The position numbers were made by a program, and so were the translations under genes. Below are positions 31,774-41,573 of a stretch of 64,000 bases of DNA, in pieces. Position 1 is the stretch's first letter. Every line of letters begins with the position of its first letter. Where the stretch lies: assembly GCA_902613175.1 (NCBI GenBank), contig CACMGJ010000005.1, positions 1 to 64,000 of the forward strand. Reading direction: 5' to 3'. This DNA is from Halieaceae bacterium. Its GTDB lineage: Bacteria; Pseudomonadota; Gammaproteobacteria; Pseudomonadales; Halieaceae. A model generated the notes under the pieces. It saw only the letters and a program-made list of their open reading frames with translations, did not search any database and was not told the DNA's origin.

Positions 31774-33321
31774 ATGGTTTCCAGGTTATGGCGGTCGTCA
31801 CCCCATGGGCGACTGAATTTTAGTTGGATTTTCATTATTGCCTGTATTTGTGGTGCGCGGGCAGTCTCCGCATCGGGCGAGGCAACGCAAGACTCAGTAG
31901 TCCGACCCAACATTGTCATCTTGTATGCAGACGACATGGGATGGGGCGATACAGGTGCCTACGGCCATCCCTACATCAAAACCCCTTCGTTGGACCGACT
32001 CGCCAACGAGGGCCAGCGCTGGACCGACTTTTATGTGCCCGCTCCCGTGTGCTCGCCGAGCCGCGCTGCACTGCTCACGGGACGACATCCTGTCCGCTCG
32101 GGGCTCTATGGCGTGGGCAGTCCGGTGTTATTTCCGGACGACAAGTACGGTATCCCTGAGAGTGAAGTGACGCTTGCGGAGATGCTCAAGGACGCGGGTT
32201 ATCTCACCGCCATCATGGGAAAGTGGCACCTGGGTGATGCACCTGAACACTTTCCCACGCGCCATGGTTTCGATTACTGGTTTGGCATCCCCTACTCCAA
32301 CGACATGAAGTTCGAGGGAAGACCGGGTATCGAAGAACTGTTCATGATGCAACAGACCGGTAAGACGGAAGCGTTACACAAGATCCTGAATGACTTCCTG
32401 ATCGCCTTTGAGGACCCGGATTCATCAAACTACGACGTCCCTCTGTGGCGAAGTCGCTGTGACAAGGCTATCTGTGAGGACGAACTGTTAGAGCAACCCA
32501 CCTTTCAGCCAAACCTGACGACCCGTCTTACGCATGAGGCGACTCGATTCATAGAGGAAGTAAAAGAAGAGCCCTTCTTGCTCTACCTGCCCTATACCAT
32601 CCCCCACCTCCCCGTTTTTGTCGATGAGCCTTTTCAAGGACAGAGTTTGGCGGGGCCCTACGGTGACGCCATCGAAGAGATCGATTGGAGCGTGGGCGAA
32701 ATTATTAGTGCTCTAGAGAAAGCAACCATCGACGACAATACGCTCGTCTTCTTCTCAAGTGATAACGGACCCTGGCAATTAGCGAGTATTCATCTCGCGG
32801 GAAGCACAGGCCCCTTCAAAGGTTCCAAACAGGAAATTTACGAAGGCGGTGTTCGCGTCCCCGGTATCTTTTGGTGGCCCGGTACCATTGCACCCGAGGT
32901 CATCTCGGACATGGGCAGCGTACTTGATCTCTACCGAACCATTGCAGCTATCCTCGAGTTAGATACCCCTCAAACACTCGACAGCCACAACCTCACTCCC
33001 GCACTGGTCGAGGGCGATAAAGGTCCGCGAGAAGAAATCGCGTTCTACCGAAAGGGTGAGCTACGGGCCTATCGCAAAGGCGACTTCAAACTTCATCTAT
33101 TCGACCAACCACAAGGTGGCGAGCCGCTAGAAACACCTGAGCTCTACAACTTAAGACGTGATCTAGGCGAAAAGGACAACATCGCTGACAAACACCCAGA
33201 GATTGTGGCGGATATTTTAAGTGCCATCGCCATCCATAAAGCCAATCTGCCCCGCAAGCCGCCCTTATTTGATCAGCGCTTTGTCGACATGATGAACCGC
33301 GCTGCAGAGTCTGGACGATAA
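31774..33321 (+). CDS. Exported type I sulfatase
   Basis: A 515-residue arylsulfatase-superfamily enzyme. The calcium site is 'YADDMGWGDTG' (D53, D54). The formylglycine motif is 'CSPSRAALLTGR' (C93), which matches CxPxR and needs FGE activation. Further ligands are 'GKWHLGD', 'HLPVFVDEPF' and 'SSDNGPW'. An N-terminal hydrophobic segment (18–28) serves as a signal sequence. GAGGA precedes the start. It is followed by RidA and PhyH genes. The 100-residue insertion around 'RSRCDKAICEDEL' with two Cys pairs is typical of desulfating enzymes for glycans. The exact family (S1_14-like) is not resolved. Confidence 0.92.
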   Translation: MVSRLWRSSPHGRLNFSWIFIIACICGARAVSASGEATQDSVVRPNIVILYADDMGWGDTGAYGHPYIKTPSLDRLANEGQRWTDFYVPAPVCSPSRAALLTGRHPVRSGLYGVGSPVLFPDDKYGIPESEVTLAEMLKDAGYLTAIMGKWHLGDAPEHFPTRHGFDYWFGIPYSNDMKFEGRPGIEELFMMQQTGKTEALHKILNDFLIAFEDPDSSNYDVPLWRSRCDKAICEDELLEQPTFQPNLTTRLTHEATRFIEEVKEEPFLLYLPYTIPHLPVFVDEPFQGQSLAGPYGDAIEEIDWSVGEIISALEKATIDDNTLVFFSSDNGPWQLASIHLAGSTGPFKGSKQEIYEGGVRVPGIFWWPGTIAPEVISDMGSVLDLYRTIAAILELDTPQTLDSHNLTPALVEGDKGPREEIAFYRKGELRAYRKGDFKLHLFDQPQGGEPLETPELYNLRRDLGEKDNIADKHPEIVADILSAIAIHKANLPRKPPLFDQRFVDMMNRAAESGR

Positions 33322-33434
33322 AGTTCGCACATAGACATCAAAGTTTGCTCGCAAAAGCCATTAGGTACAGTTAAAAATAGACCATAGAGAAAGCTACACC
33401 TACCAAGAACTAAATAAAAACAGAGGGGTAAACC

Positions 33435-33827
33435 ATGGCAATCAACAAAAAATTGTATAGAGACGGGCCTTACGCCGACCTTTTCAGCCAAGGTGTTCAG
33501 GTCGGAAATACGCTCCACATGGCGGGCCAAGTCGGTACCGACGCCAGTGGTAAAGCACCCGACAGCCTCGTTGAGCAAATGAAAAATGCCTATCAACACG
33601 TTGAGTCGGTGCTCAAGGAGTTCGATTGCACCATGGATAACGTGGTGGAGGAAACATGGTTCGTTACCGACATGCATGAATGTATGTCACAGGTTGAGGC
33701 GCTCTTTGCCGCGCGGCAGATGATCTACGGTAAAACGCCCGAGGTCGCTCAAACTGTTGTTCAGGTGGTCGCACTGGTCGATTCGTCATTCAAGATCGAA
33801 ATTAAGTGCGTTGCCATCGCGGATTAA
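33435..33827 (+). CDS. RidA family (YjgF/YER057c/UK114) protein
   Basis: A 130-residue RidA-fold protein: 'YADLFSQGVQVGNTLHMAGQ' near the N-terminus, 'NVVEETWFVTDM' and 'VQVVALVDSSFKIEIKCVAI' at the end. Archetypal RidA uses an Arg in the C-terminal motif to deaminate enamines. Here the equivalent position reads 'LVDSSFKIEI', so Lys replaces the usual P-x-x-x-VE/Arg context and the activity may differ. Clear AGAGGGG site. It lies 13 bases upstream of the PhyH gene, so the two are an operon. Confidence 0.87.
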   Translation: MAINKKLYRDGPYADLFSQGVQVGNTLHMAGQVGTDASGKAPDSLVEQMKNAYQHVESVLKEFDCTMDNVVEETWFVTDMHECMSQVEALFAARQMIYGKTPEVAQTVVQVVALVDSSFKIEIKCVAIAD

Positions 33828-33840
33828 GAGGAGCTTGGAC

Positions 33841-34731
33841 ATGCCAGAACTACAACACCTCCCTGCCAATGCCGATGCCAGCACTATTGTAGCCGCAGTT
33901 GAGCAAGACGGCGCAGTCATCCTCGACAACGTCATCAGTCCCGAATTTATCGCGGCACTGCGTGAAGAGACTGACCCCTACATGGATAACACCAGTAACG
34001 GTGACGATCCCTTCGCAGGGTTCAAAACGACTCGCACCGGCGGTCTGTTAGTACGCTCAGAGAAGTGTCGAGAGCTCATCGAGCACGCGACGATTCTGAA
34101 CCCCTGCCGCGAGTTCCTCACGCCTTTCTGCGAGAAGGTGCAGCTGCACCTCACTCAGATTATCCGCATTCGCCCCGGCGAAACCGCGCAAGTGATTCAC
34201 CGTGATAAGTGGGCTTGGGGCAAACATTTGTCGCACCTTGAGCCTCAGTTCAACACCATCTGGGCGCTCACGGACTTCACCGCTGAGAACGGAGCGACAC
34301 AAGTCGTCGCCGGCAGCACGAAATGGCCCGATGACCAAGACATACAACCTGAGCAAGTCACTCAAGCTGAGATGAAAGCTGGTTCAGTACTAATCTACTC
34401 GGGATCGGTCTTCCATGGCGGCGGTGCCAACAGCAGCGACGGCGATCGCATTGGCATCAATATCACCTATGCACTGGGTTGGTTGCGACAAGAGGAAAAT
34501 CAGTACTTGAGCTGCCCTCCAGAACTGGCAAAGGATCTCAGCCGCACGTTACAGGAGCTCGCCGGCTACGCCATGGGTCAGTATGCACTGGGATACCACA
34601 CACCACCGGGCGCGCCCGGTGAGGCACCCGAAGTCGTCCCACCGCAATATGCATTAGGCATCCGTAAGGATCTCTCCAGCATGGGCGGACCGGGTGATTT
34701 GGAAGCGCTTCAAAGAGCATTGCAGACTTAA
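33841..34731 (+). CDS. Phytanoyl-CoA dioxygenase (PhyH) family oxygenase
   Basis: A 296-residue iron(II)/2-oxoglutarate oxygenase. The facial triad is 'VIHRDKWAWG' (HxD) and 'GSVFHGGGANSS' (distal His), with a 2-oxoglutarate Arg in 'SDGDRIGINITYALG'. The start is the ATG at 33841 with GAGGAG upstream, not the ORF-track site inside ridA. It forms an operon with the RidA-family gene and lies next to a sulfatase. The substrate is unknown; an aliphatic or sterol-like compound is possible. This is the last gene before the tRNA-Val. Confidence 0.87.
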   Translation: MPELQHLPANADASTIVAAVEQDGAVILDNVISPEFIAALREETDPYMDNTSNGDDPFAGFKTTRTGGLLVRSEKCRELIEHATILNPCREFLTPFCEKVQLHLTQIIRIRPGETAQVIHRDKWAWGKHLSHLEPQFNTIWALTDFTAENGATQVVAGSTKWPDDQDIQPEQVTQAEMKAGSVLIYSGSVFHGGGANSSDGDRIGINITYALGWLRQEENQYLSCPPELAKDLSRTLQELAGYAMGQYALGYHTPPGAPGEAPEVVPPQYALGIRKDLSSMGGPGDLEALQRALQT

Positions 34732-34796
34732 AGCGTAACATGGGCACAGGGTGCTTGAGGTGCATCAAGACACCCCTTATACTCTGCCGCCCTTAT

Positions 34797-34874
<78 letters not shown>

Positions 34875-35069
34875 CCTTACTCAGCCTCTACAGGACTGTC
34901 AGAGAAACCCCGCAAAAGCCCTCTCAAGTTAGCGCGGATAGATGAAAAACTGGGCCAAAAACAAACAGTCGCTCACAACATCAAGATTTTTACTGATTTG
35001 AAAATTAGCATAGACTTGAAAACTGGAATGCTTTAGAAAGTTTAGGAGGTCGGTGTCTTAGGAGTAATT

Positions 35070-35606
35070 ATGCGACTTAAATATCAGAGTCAGGATAGTA
35101 CGCAAACGTTGGGCGAGGCTATCGAGGAATACCAAAGGTATTTGACGTATATGGGGCGTAACGTCCTAACGGACGCCGTCTCGGACGACGATTCGATTTG
35201 GCTCTATCACGACGCGACGCATGCCATTTTTGGACAGGACACCACCATAGAGGATGAAACCGCCCTAGATTTTTGGGTTTTATTCGGTACTTCGTTTTCA
35301 TGGAAGCTACTGAGAAAGTATCAACAAGTGCCAGAAATAGGAAACCTGACCAAAGCATTGACATTGAAGATGGGTATCATGTTTCTCCCGAAATTATACT
35401 GGAGGAACAAGAGCGTCATTTGGTCGGTCATTCAGCACTCTCGCCGAATGAAAAAAAAATGGCCTCTCAAATTACCTCCTGAACTTTTGAGTAAAACGCT
35501 CAAGGAGCTCCGTGAGGAATACGGAATCAGCGTTCTCACTGACAAACAAAAAATCCCTACTCGCGTCACGGAATTTGACTACTCAGTCGTGAGCAAAATG
35601 ACTTAA
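35070..35606 (+). CDS. Coq4-like protein with HDxxHx11E motif
   Basis: A 178-residue protein without signal peptide or membrane segment. 'LYHDATHAIFGQDTTIEDE' gives H47-D48-x2-H51-x11-E63, which is exactly the zinc-binding signature of the COQ4 family (HDxxHx11E). COQ4 takes part in ubiquinone head-group maturation. The rest of the sequence, with the basic segment 'RRMKKKWPLKLPPELL', is not recognised, and Coq4 proteins are typically 220–270 residues. TTAGGAG lies upstream of the ATG. It is the first gene of module 1 and is unrelated in kind to its neighbours, so its function is open. Confidence 0.55.
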   Translation: MRLKYQSQDSTQTLGEAIEEYQRYLTYMGRNVLTDAVSDDDSIWLYHDATHAIFGQDTTIEDETALDFWVLFGTSFSWKLLRKYQQVPEIGNLTKALTLKMGIMFLPKLYWRNKSVIWSVIQHSRRMKKKWPLKLPPELLSKTLKELREEYGISVLTDKQKIPTRVTEFDYSVVSKMT

Positions 35607-35785
35607 AGATCCTTCAACCCGCCTATGGATCACCAAGCACGCCAGGGTAATCAGCGAAAACGACCTCGATTGTGATTAGTCAAGTGCCTGTAGCCTCATC
35701 TAGATCAGCTAGAACTCTAGTGCGTGGCGCCTTACATCAGGGTCTCCAAAGAGAAAATCAGTGCCTATCGTTCGTAACGTCATGT

Positions 35786-37147
35786 TTACAGCTCCAAATA
35801 GCGCATCATCGCATCATAGATATCGCGTTGACGCATGAAAGGACTTAAGACTGATTCGGCCTCAGAGTTAGCAAATAGGGGTACGTTAGCACCCGTGTGT
35901 TCCTCTGAGCGGATATTGTTTGTAGCGTAGTTAATCCGCATCACACTGCCCTCGGGGGTCACAATACGCGCGACCTTTCCCGGACTGAACACAGGAATGG
36001 GTAAAGAGGTGTATAAGGTGGGATCCGGCACAATCTGGGCAGCTTGAGAGTGGTCAGCCGTGACCATAATGAGTGTATTGGGATTGTCACTCGCGTAATC
36101 CATGGCAACTGCGAGCGCTTCCTCTAGCTGTTTGATTTCACCAATTGAACCGCAAGCATCACGTTCATGACTCTTCTTATCAATAGAGGCGGATTCGATA
36201 GTTAAGAAGAAGCCCTTGTCATTGTCGCGAGATAAGTGATCGAGGGCATACCGTGTCATCGCCTTCATGGTAGGCATCTCAGCGAAGCTCGGGTTGGCTT
36301 CACACTCGATCACCTCCGGTTGAGTGATGGAGCCAATCATTTCATGGATGTGGTTCAGCCAGCTTCGCTCGATGGACTCGGCGATTCGACCATTTTTTCC
36401 GCGCCATGCCACGGGCATGGTGTCCTCGGAAAACAGACCGATAACGCGACCCGAGTATTGCTGGTATAGCGCGTTACGTTCGGTCAGGATGGTCACACCT
36501 TGTTCCTGAGCCAACGCGAGTGCTGTTGGATCTGACTCATAACGAGCGACAAAGTGCTCCATACCACCGCCGAGGATGACGTCTACATTAGCGACCGCGA
36601 GTTGCTCGGAGATAGAACCCAAGCCGCCGTTCTCTTTTAGATCCTCGGGACAGCCGTCGAACGTCACGCCGTATTTTTCGCCACCGCGAATCGTGACTGG
36701 ATTCTCGCAAGCGCGAATTGTGACATGAGCAGCAAAGGCTGCGGGTGATGCATCTGTGATGGACGCGGTACTAACGATCCCCGTTTTGTAGCCAGCACTC
36801 GCTGCAGACTCGAGTACTGTTTTTACAGACTGATCGGCCGCGTTTTTGCCAATCCTACCAATCTGTGTGATGGCACCCGTCGCCAGGGTTGTCGCTGTAT
36901 TCGCCGAGTCCGCAACATAAATCGGTGTGCCTTCGCTGTTGACCGTTTCAACCTGCACAGCGCCGCGAAAGGGCATTTGATCGAGCAGTAATTGTCCGGC
37001 TTGTCCTTTGAGATAATTACGGCCCATCGTGACGTGAATGTCGTCAAATCCATCACCAATAATGAGAATGACAGCTCGTTCGTCTGCGATGACAGGCTGT
37101 GTCGCCATGGCAATTATGACGGCTGCTGCGGATAAGATGTTGCGCAT
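35786..37147 (-). CDS. Exported alkaline phosphatase
   Basis: A 453-residue PhoA-family phosphatase. The start chosen (37147) begins a clean signal peptide 'MRNILSAAAVIIAMATQPVI', then ADE; the 38 residues added by the ORF track look untranslated. Motifs: metal site 'LIIGDGFDDIHV', nucleophile in 'VADSANTATTLATG' (Ser81), 'SITDASPAAFAAH', 'IESASIDKKSHE', 'VTADHSQAAQ' and 'EEHTGANVPLFA'. It acts in the periplasm to release phosphate from esters. It shares module 1 with a TonB receptor and a second secreted phosphatase and runs divergently from them. Confidence 0.92.
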   Translation of the reverse strand: MRNILSAAAVIIAMATQPVIADERAVILIIGDGFDDIHVTMGRNYLKGQAGQLLLDQMPFRGAVQVETVNSEGTPIYVADSANTATTLATGAITQIGRIGKNAADQSVKTVLESAASAGYKTGIVSTASITDASPAAFAAHVTIRACENPVTIRGGEKYGVTFDGCPEDLKENGGLGSISEQLAVANVDVILGGGMEHFVARYESDPTALALAQEQGVTILTERNALYQQYSGRVIGLFSEDTMPVAWRGKNGRIAESIERSWLNHIHEMIGSITQPEVIECEANPSFAEMPTMKAMTRYALDHLSRDNDKGFFLTIESASIDKKSHERDACGSIGEIKQLEEALAVAMDYASDNPNTLIMVTADHSQAAQIVPDPTLYTSLPIPVFSPGKVARIVTPEGSVMRINYATNNIRSEEHTGANVPLFANSEAESVLSPFMRQRDIYDAMMRYLEL

Positions 37148-37379
37148 GAGATACCTATTAGTTGCCCAGAGTGATCGTTTTTGTGAGCGGAGAATAAACC
37201 CAATGTGGTTGGATAAAAACCCTGACAACCCGGACGGTTTTTCACATGGCGTGTCATCCATGGGTGGACAGCTTTACGTCCAAATCTAAAGAGTCACCGA
37301 AGGTTAACATTCGAGTAACTCCAGATTAATCGATGGTCGTTATAACAATAGAAAGTTTTTCCTAAGCAGGTACACCTTA

Positions 37380-39849
37380 ATGTTCGCCTCACCCAGATTA
37401 AACTTTTTAAACCTTTTATCAATAGCGGTACTGATCGCATCGCACGGTTCCTTGGCTCAAGATCGTCAACTTGAAGAAGTGATCGTTACCAGCTCGCCAA
37501 TTAAGCAATCAGAGATGGCTTCGATTGAGGCAAAGCGCTTCGCTGTGAATGTTCTTGATGCCGTTTCTGCTGACACCATAGGACGTTTCCCAGACCAAAA
37601 CCTTGCAGACTCGTTGGCTCGAGTGCCTGGCGTCGCTATCGAACGAGACCAAGGACAAGCACGTTATGTAAATCTACGTGGCGCTCCGTTTAGGTACACC
37701 GCAATTGCGTTCAACGGCATCGATGTCCCGGGCGCGGAAAATGGTCGAATTCCTCGTTTTGACAGCTTTCCAGCGGTGATTACCCGCAGGCTCACGGTGA
37801 ACAAGGCCATAACGGCAGATATGCCAGGTGAAGCGGTCTCAGGATTCGTCAATATCGAGACCAATAGCCCCTTCGACAAAGAAGGTGCGTCTTTTGCGTT
37901 TGACGCGGGCCTCGGTGAGCAAGAGTTGGGGGGGGGGAGACGTCAATAAGCTCAGCTTACGCGGTTCTTTCTCTAACGATAACTTCGGCATTCTCGGTTT
38001 TTATTCCGAGAATAGTCGGGAGCAGGTTACGGACAATCGTGAGTACGATTTGGGCCTCGAGGGTTCAGCGTTAGTCGTTAACGAGCTTGATTACAGATCT
38101 TATTTCATCAAGCGCTCCGATGAGGCCTACGGGTTCAACGCTGAGTATCGTGGTACTGGTGCTGTGTCCCGAGTATTTTTGAACAGCGTGTATTCGGAGT
38201 TCACTGACGAGGAAGAGCGTAATCAGTACGTCTTCGAATTCCTTGCACCTACAGCAGGAGAGACGGGCAGTAACGCGCCGCTTCAGCTAACACGTGCGCT
38301 CGAGGATGGTATCTACGAAAACTCAACGTCTACTAACACCCTTGGTATTGAGTTTACTGCTGCAGAGTTTGACGTAGTTGCCTATTACACGTTCACGGAA
38401 ACGGAGTTCGTGCAGAACTTGCCGATTACCTATCAATTGGCGGGATTTGCCGGACTTACTGCAGATGGACCCGTGCCTTACTTCGGTGATTTTGACGTGA
38501 CCAATATCACCGACCCAATACTTACCCTGAGTGGGAACCCAGCTAACGCTATATTTTTGGCCAATTTCGGTATTGGCTTTTACAGCCCAATGGACCAGGA
38601 AGTCGATAAGTTTAAAGTAGATTTTAAGCGAGCGTTAATGGGCAAAAGCGAACTTAAGTTTGGCCTACAGTTAGACCAGAGAGAAGCCATCGGTGGCGCT
38701 AATACTGTCGCATTTGGAGGCTACCCAGAGGACTTGGCCCTGCGAGTAAATGACTTCGACACTGGCCGACCATGGGTGTCAAACACTACCAATTCCATTG
38801 GAGGCACTTACTTTGACAACCCTGGTTTGGATAGAGCTTGGCAGTCGTACGACATTTATCCTAGTGGTTCGGTTGACCCTGAAAATGCCGTGGCGATAGA
38901 CGAAGACATCCTTGCAGGTTATGTCAGTTACATGAAGTCGACTGATTGGGGCAACTACGTTGTGGGTGTTCGAGTAGAACAGACTGATGTGACCAATCAA
39001 GGAGTTGATGGGTTTGAGTATTCGACAGACTTTACGGATGTGCTACCCAATGCCCACATCAACTTTGATCTCTCGGACAATATGAAGCTTCGCCTCTCTG
39101 CTAGTTCTGGTGTCAACCGCCCTACGTACAACGAGTGGCGCGCTGCAGCAGGCATCGACGTTATTGAAAAGGAGATCTCAGGAGGTAACCCCTCGCTCGA
39201 ATCCGAAACTTCATTTGGATTTGACGCCTCGCTGGAGTACTACCTAGACAGCGGGTCGCTACTATCAGTCGCGGCGTTCACACGCAGTATCGATGATGTG
39301 ATCTACGCTGATTCCAGTACAGTGGATGCAGGAGCCTACATAGTCGAATACGCCGGTGAGCAGTGGGCATACACAGGATTTTTGAACGGTTCAGACGGCA
39401 CATTCTCGGGTGTTGAGTTGAACGCGGTCTACTTTGCGGACCAGATCGTGGAAGGGCTGGGTGTCAGTGTAAATATCACTTTGGCAGATGGCGAATTCAA
39501 GCGCGTCAATGGTGAGAAAGTAGGTTTACCCGGCACTTCAGATTCCATTTACAATGCCGTAGTTTTTTATGAGAACTTTGGTTTGTCCGCAAGAGTCAAC
39601 TATAGCTATCGTAACGAATGGATTTCTCCTATTGAAGATCCAGAGGAGTTTTGGGGCGAGATGGAGCGACTAGACGCCCAGATCTCCTACACGTTTCAAC
39701 GGCCTATCGCCGGTAGTGAAGTCAGTATTTACGCCAACTTCAACAACATTACGGACGAAACGGACGTGAGATTTGCTGGCAACGGTACTATTAATCAGTC
39801 AGAGAGCTATGGCTCGCATTACTTGGTGGGAATACGCGTAAACTACTAA
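37380..39849 (+). CDS. TonB-dependent receptor, split by a frameshift at a G10 tract
   Basis: An outer-membrane receptor of about 822 residues, shown as two ORFs (37380–37949 and 37828–39849) joined across a homopolymer. The first part has a signal peptide ('LLSIAVLIASHGSLA'), then the plug: 'FPDQNLADSLARVPGVAIER' and 'YVNLRGAPFRYTAIAFNGID', as in the TIGR01782-type receptors of Xanthomonas and Caulobacter relatives. The second frame is a strand-rich barrel ending 'SHYLVGIRVNY' with a C-terminal aromatic. Ten Gs (37928–37937) shift the frame; nine would restore a continuous protein. It imports an unknown ligand, perhaps a glycan or a phosphorus compound. Confidence 0.85.
37928..37937 (+). repeat. 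Poly-G tract (G10) in the TonB receptor gene
   Basis: A run of ten G residues about 180 codons into the receptor gene. The upstream ORF reads through it into a stop within five codons, whereas the downstream frame continues the barrel. One fewer G gives an open gene. Confidence 0.8.
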
Positions 39850-39866
39850 ATCGAAGCTCAGACTCT

Positions 39867-39889
39867 CGGCGCCGTACGGCGCCGTTTTT
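39867..39889 (+). terminator. Terminator after the TonB receptor
   Basis: CGGCGCC-GTAC-GGCGCCG hairpin immediately followed by TTTTTG, 18 bases past the receptor stop. Confidence 0.88.
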
Positions 39890-39925
39890 GTTAGCGCTGA
39901 CAATAGCAACCAGAATAAAACACTG

Positions 39926-40852
39926 ATGACATTACGTAATGACTTCACTTATTTATGTGTATCGGCAGTAATCGCAGTGACTTTTGGCCTATTAGCTGGA
40001 CTCTCAAATCAGGTTATTGCTGCCGAGGACAGCGACAACGCTGAAGTACTCAGTTTTAGTTATCGACGATTGTTACCGTTGGAGGGTGGGAGTAATTTTA
40101 GGGACCTGGGTGGCTATCCCACCGATGATGGAGGGCAGGTCAAGCGAGGACTGTTATTTAGATCCGGCGCCATGACGGGGCTTACTGACACAGACCAGAA
40201 TTACTTAGATAACTTTGGATTTAAAACCATAATTGATCTCCGATCGACCGAAGAGGTCGAGCTCTATCCTAATCATTGGGCAGTAGCGTCAAACATCGAC
40301 CATTTGCGGGTGCCGTACAGCATTCTCGAAATGATGGCTCAAGCGGTTGAGGTCTCGGAACAGAAAGATGGCGACAGTCATGGTGGAATGTATGACACGC
40401 TGCTGACCACCATCAAACCGCAGCTAAAGCTCTATTTTAAGGCGCTCCTCCAGGGAAGAGCCCCCCTAGTGGTTAACTGTTCTGCCGGCCAGGACAGGAC
40501 TGGCGTGACCTCAGCGCTTTTGTTGGCTTCGCTTGGTGTGTCGCGAGAGCAAATTATTGAAGACTATCTGCTATCTACCGATTTTAGGCGACCACTGATT
40601 GAGGCGGGCAGTGTTGATCTTACGGAGGCGGCAAAAACAAACGGGTTCGCGGCGATGATGCTGCAGTACGGTGAAGGGAAGGATCCAAGCCGTCCCAGTC
40701 CGCTGGTAACTGCCGAGGGCGTGCCGTTCATTGTCGCTACACTCGAGGGTATAAAAAAACAATATGGCACAGTCGATGCTTACTTAAAATCCGAATTAGG
40801 TCTCAGCGAAGACGACCTCAGTAAACTCAGAGAGCTCTATGTAGCTTACTAG
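39926..40852 (+). CDS. Exported tyrosine-phosphatase-like hydrolase
   Basis: A 308-residue protein with an N-terminal hydrophobic signal ('LCVSAVIAVTFGLLAG...IAA'). The body is the Y_phosphatase3 type of the cysteine phosphatase family: 'NFRDLGGYPTDDGGQVKRG', 'TIIDLRSTEEVELYP' and the P-loop 'VVNCSAGQDRTGV' with C185 and R191. Related enzymes dephosphorylate proteins, phosphoinositides or phytate. Export argues for an extracytoplasmic phosphate ester as substrate. It is the last gene before repeat copy 1 and, with PhoA, suggests that module 1 serves phosphorus acquisition. Confidence 0.85.
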   Translation: MTLRNDFTYLCVSAVIAVTFGLLAGLSNQVIAAEDSDNAEVLSFSYRRLLPLEGGSNFRDLGGYPTDDGGQVKRGLLFRSGAMTGLTDTDQNYLDNFGFKTIIDLRSTEEVELYPNHWAVASNIDHLRVPYSILEMMAQAVEVSEQKDGDSHGGMYDTLLTTIKPQLKLYFKALLQGRAPLVVNCSAGQDRTGVTSALLLASLGVSREQIIEDYLLSTDFRRPLIEAGSVDLTEAAKTNGFAAMMLQYGEGKDPSRPSPLVTAEGVPFIVATLEGIKKQYGTVDAYLKSELGLSEDDLSKLRELYVAY

Positions 40853-40986
40853 CCTCGAGCAATCGCAATTGTTGTCGTTACAGTGTGACAATTTGGGAGT
40901 GCCGTCATAGCTATTTGGCCCGGGTTTGTATTAGCGAGACTTGTGCGGTAGCGCTAATATTCGTGAGACGCCGTGCACTAACCGCT

Positions 40987-41032
40987 TTGACATGGTAGAG
41001 GTCGCCAGTTCGAATCTGGCTGGTCCTACCAA
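40987..41032 (+). repeat. tRNA-Val 3'-end direct repeat, copy 1
   Basis: All 46 bases are identical to the tRNA-Val segment 34829–34874, including the anticodon loop and CCA. The 5' half of a tRNA is absent, so this is not a gene. It marks the right end of module 1 and the left end of module 2. Confidence 0.92.
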
Positions 41033-41196
41033 ATTTTTAAGTCTCTATTTTTCCTCGATTTTATTTTTCGTTTTCACTGAGTCGTCGCGTGTTCTGGCGA
41101 GTTACCTCTACCTTAGAAAGGTAGTGATCGGGCAATTGCCTTGTAAAAGTAGTGATCTGCCCTGCCAGCGCCGTGTGAAGCCGTGAAGCTGCCAAA

Positions 41197-41223
41197 GTCG
41201 CTAGTAGTTAATCTGACTGGTCC
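41197..41223 (+). repeat. Decayed tRNA-Val 3'-end remnant
   Basis: GTCGC(T)AG ... AATCTG(A)CTGGTCC matches the T-arm and acceptor part of the repeat with a few changes and a short insertion. It lies 164 bases past copy 1 and may be the scar of another, almost fully lost element. Confidence 0.5.
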
Positions 41224-41573
41224 GCGGTAATTTTCGACAGCCCCTTGATCAACTCTCTTTCAGTCCGTTGCCGGTCGTATGGTTTCAAGCCCTGTCAAGT
41301 CCGTGCTTCTGCTTTTGTCCGTCCGCACCCCAGGCACCAACCTTTGGGTCCAGAGAAATCACATATGTCTCGGCACGGACTCCGTTGCTTTTTCAACTAG
41401 ACCTCCAAACGATTTGGCCAAAAATAAATCGGCTATCGTGCCAGGCTCTGCAGCGCTTTATCGACACTCGACTCGAGTTGACGCAAACGGTTGAGTTTCT
41501 CAAGCAAGCGCTCCTCGAGATTTTTGAAATTCAAAGGCAGCTCTCTTTGGCAGATGGAGTAGCCTTCACCGAT
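41224..41573. other. Gene-free stretch with degraded sequence
   Basis: No supportable gene. The plus-strand ORFs listed here have no ribosome site or known motifs. On the minus strand a short open stretch after a stop reads as a charged coiled coil ('LEERLLEKLNRLRQLE'), which could be the remnant of a regulator's C-terminus. It sits beside the partial copy of the VOC gene start. Confidence 0.35.

Noticed and set aside
40941-41186. ORF of 81 residues containing 'DMVEVASSNLAGP'
   Set aside because: It is a translation of the tRNA-Val repeat; this peptide is a well-known artefact of reading through tRNA sequence. No ribosome site or family match.
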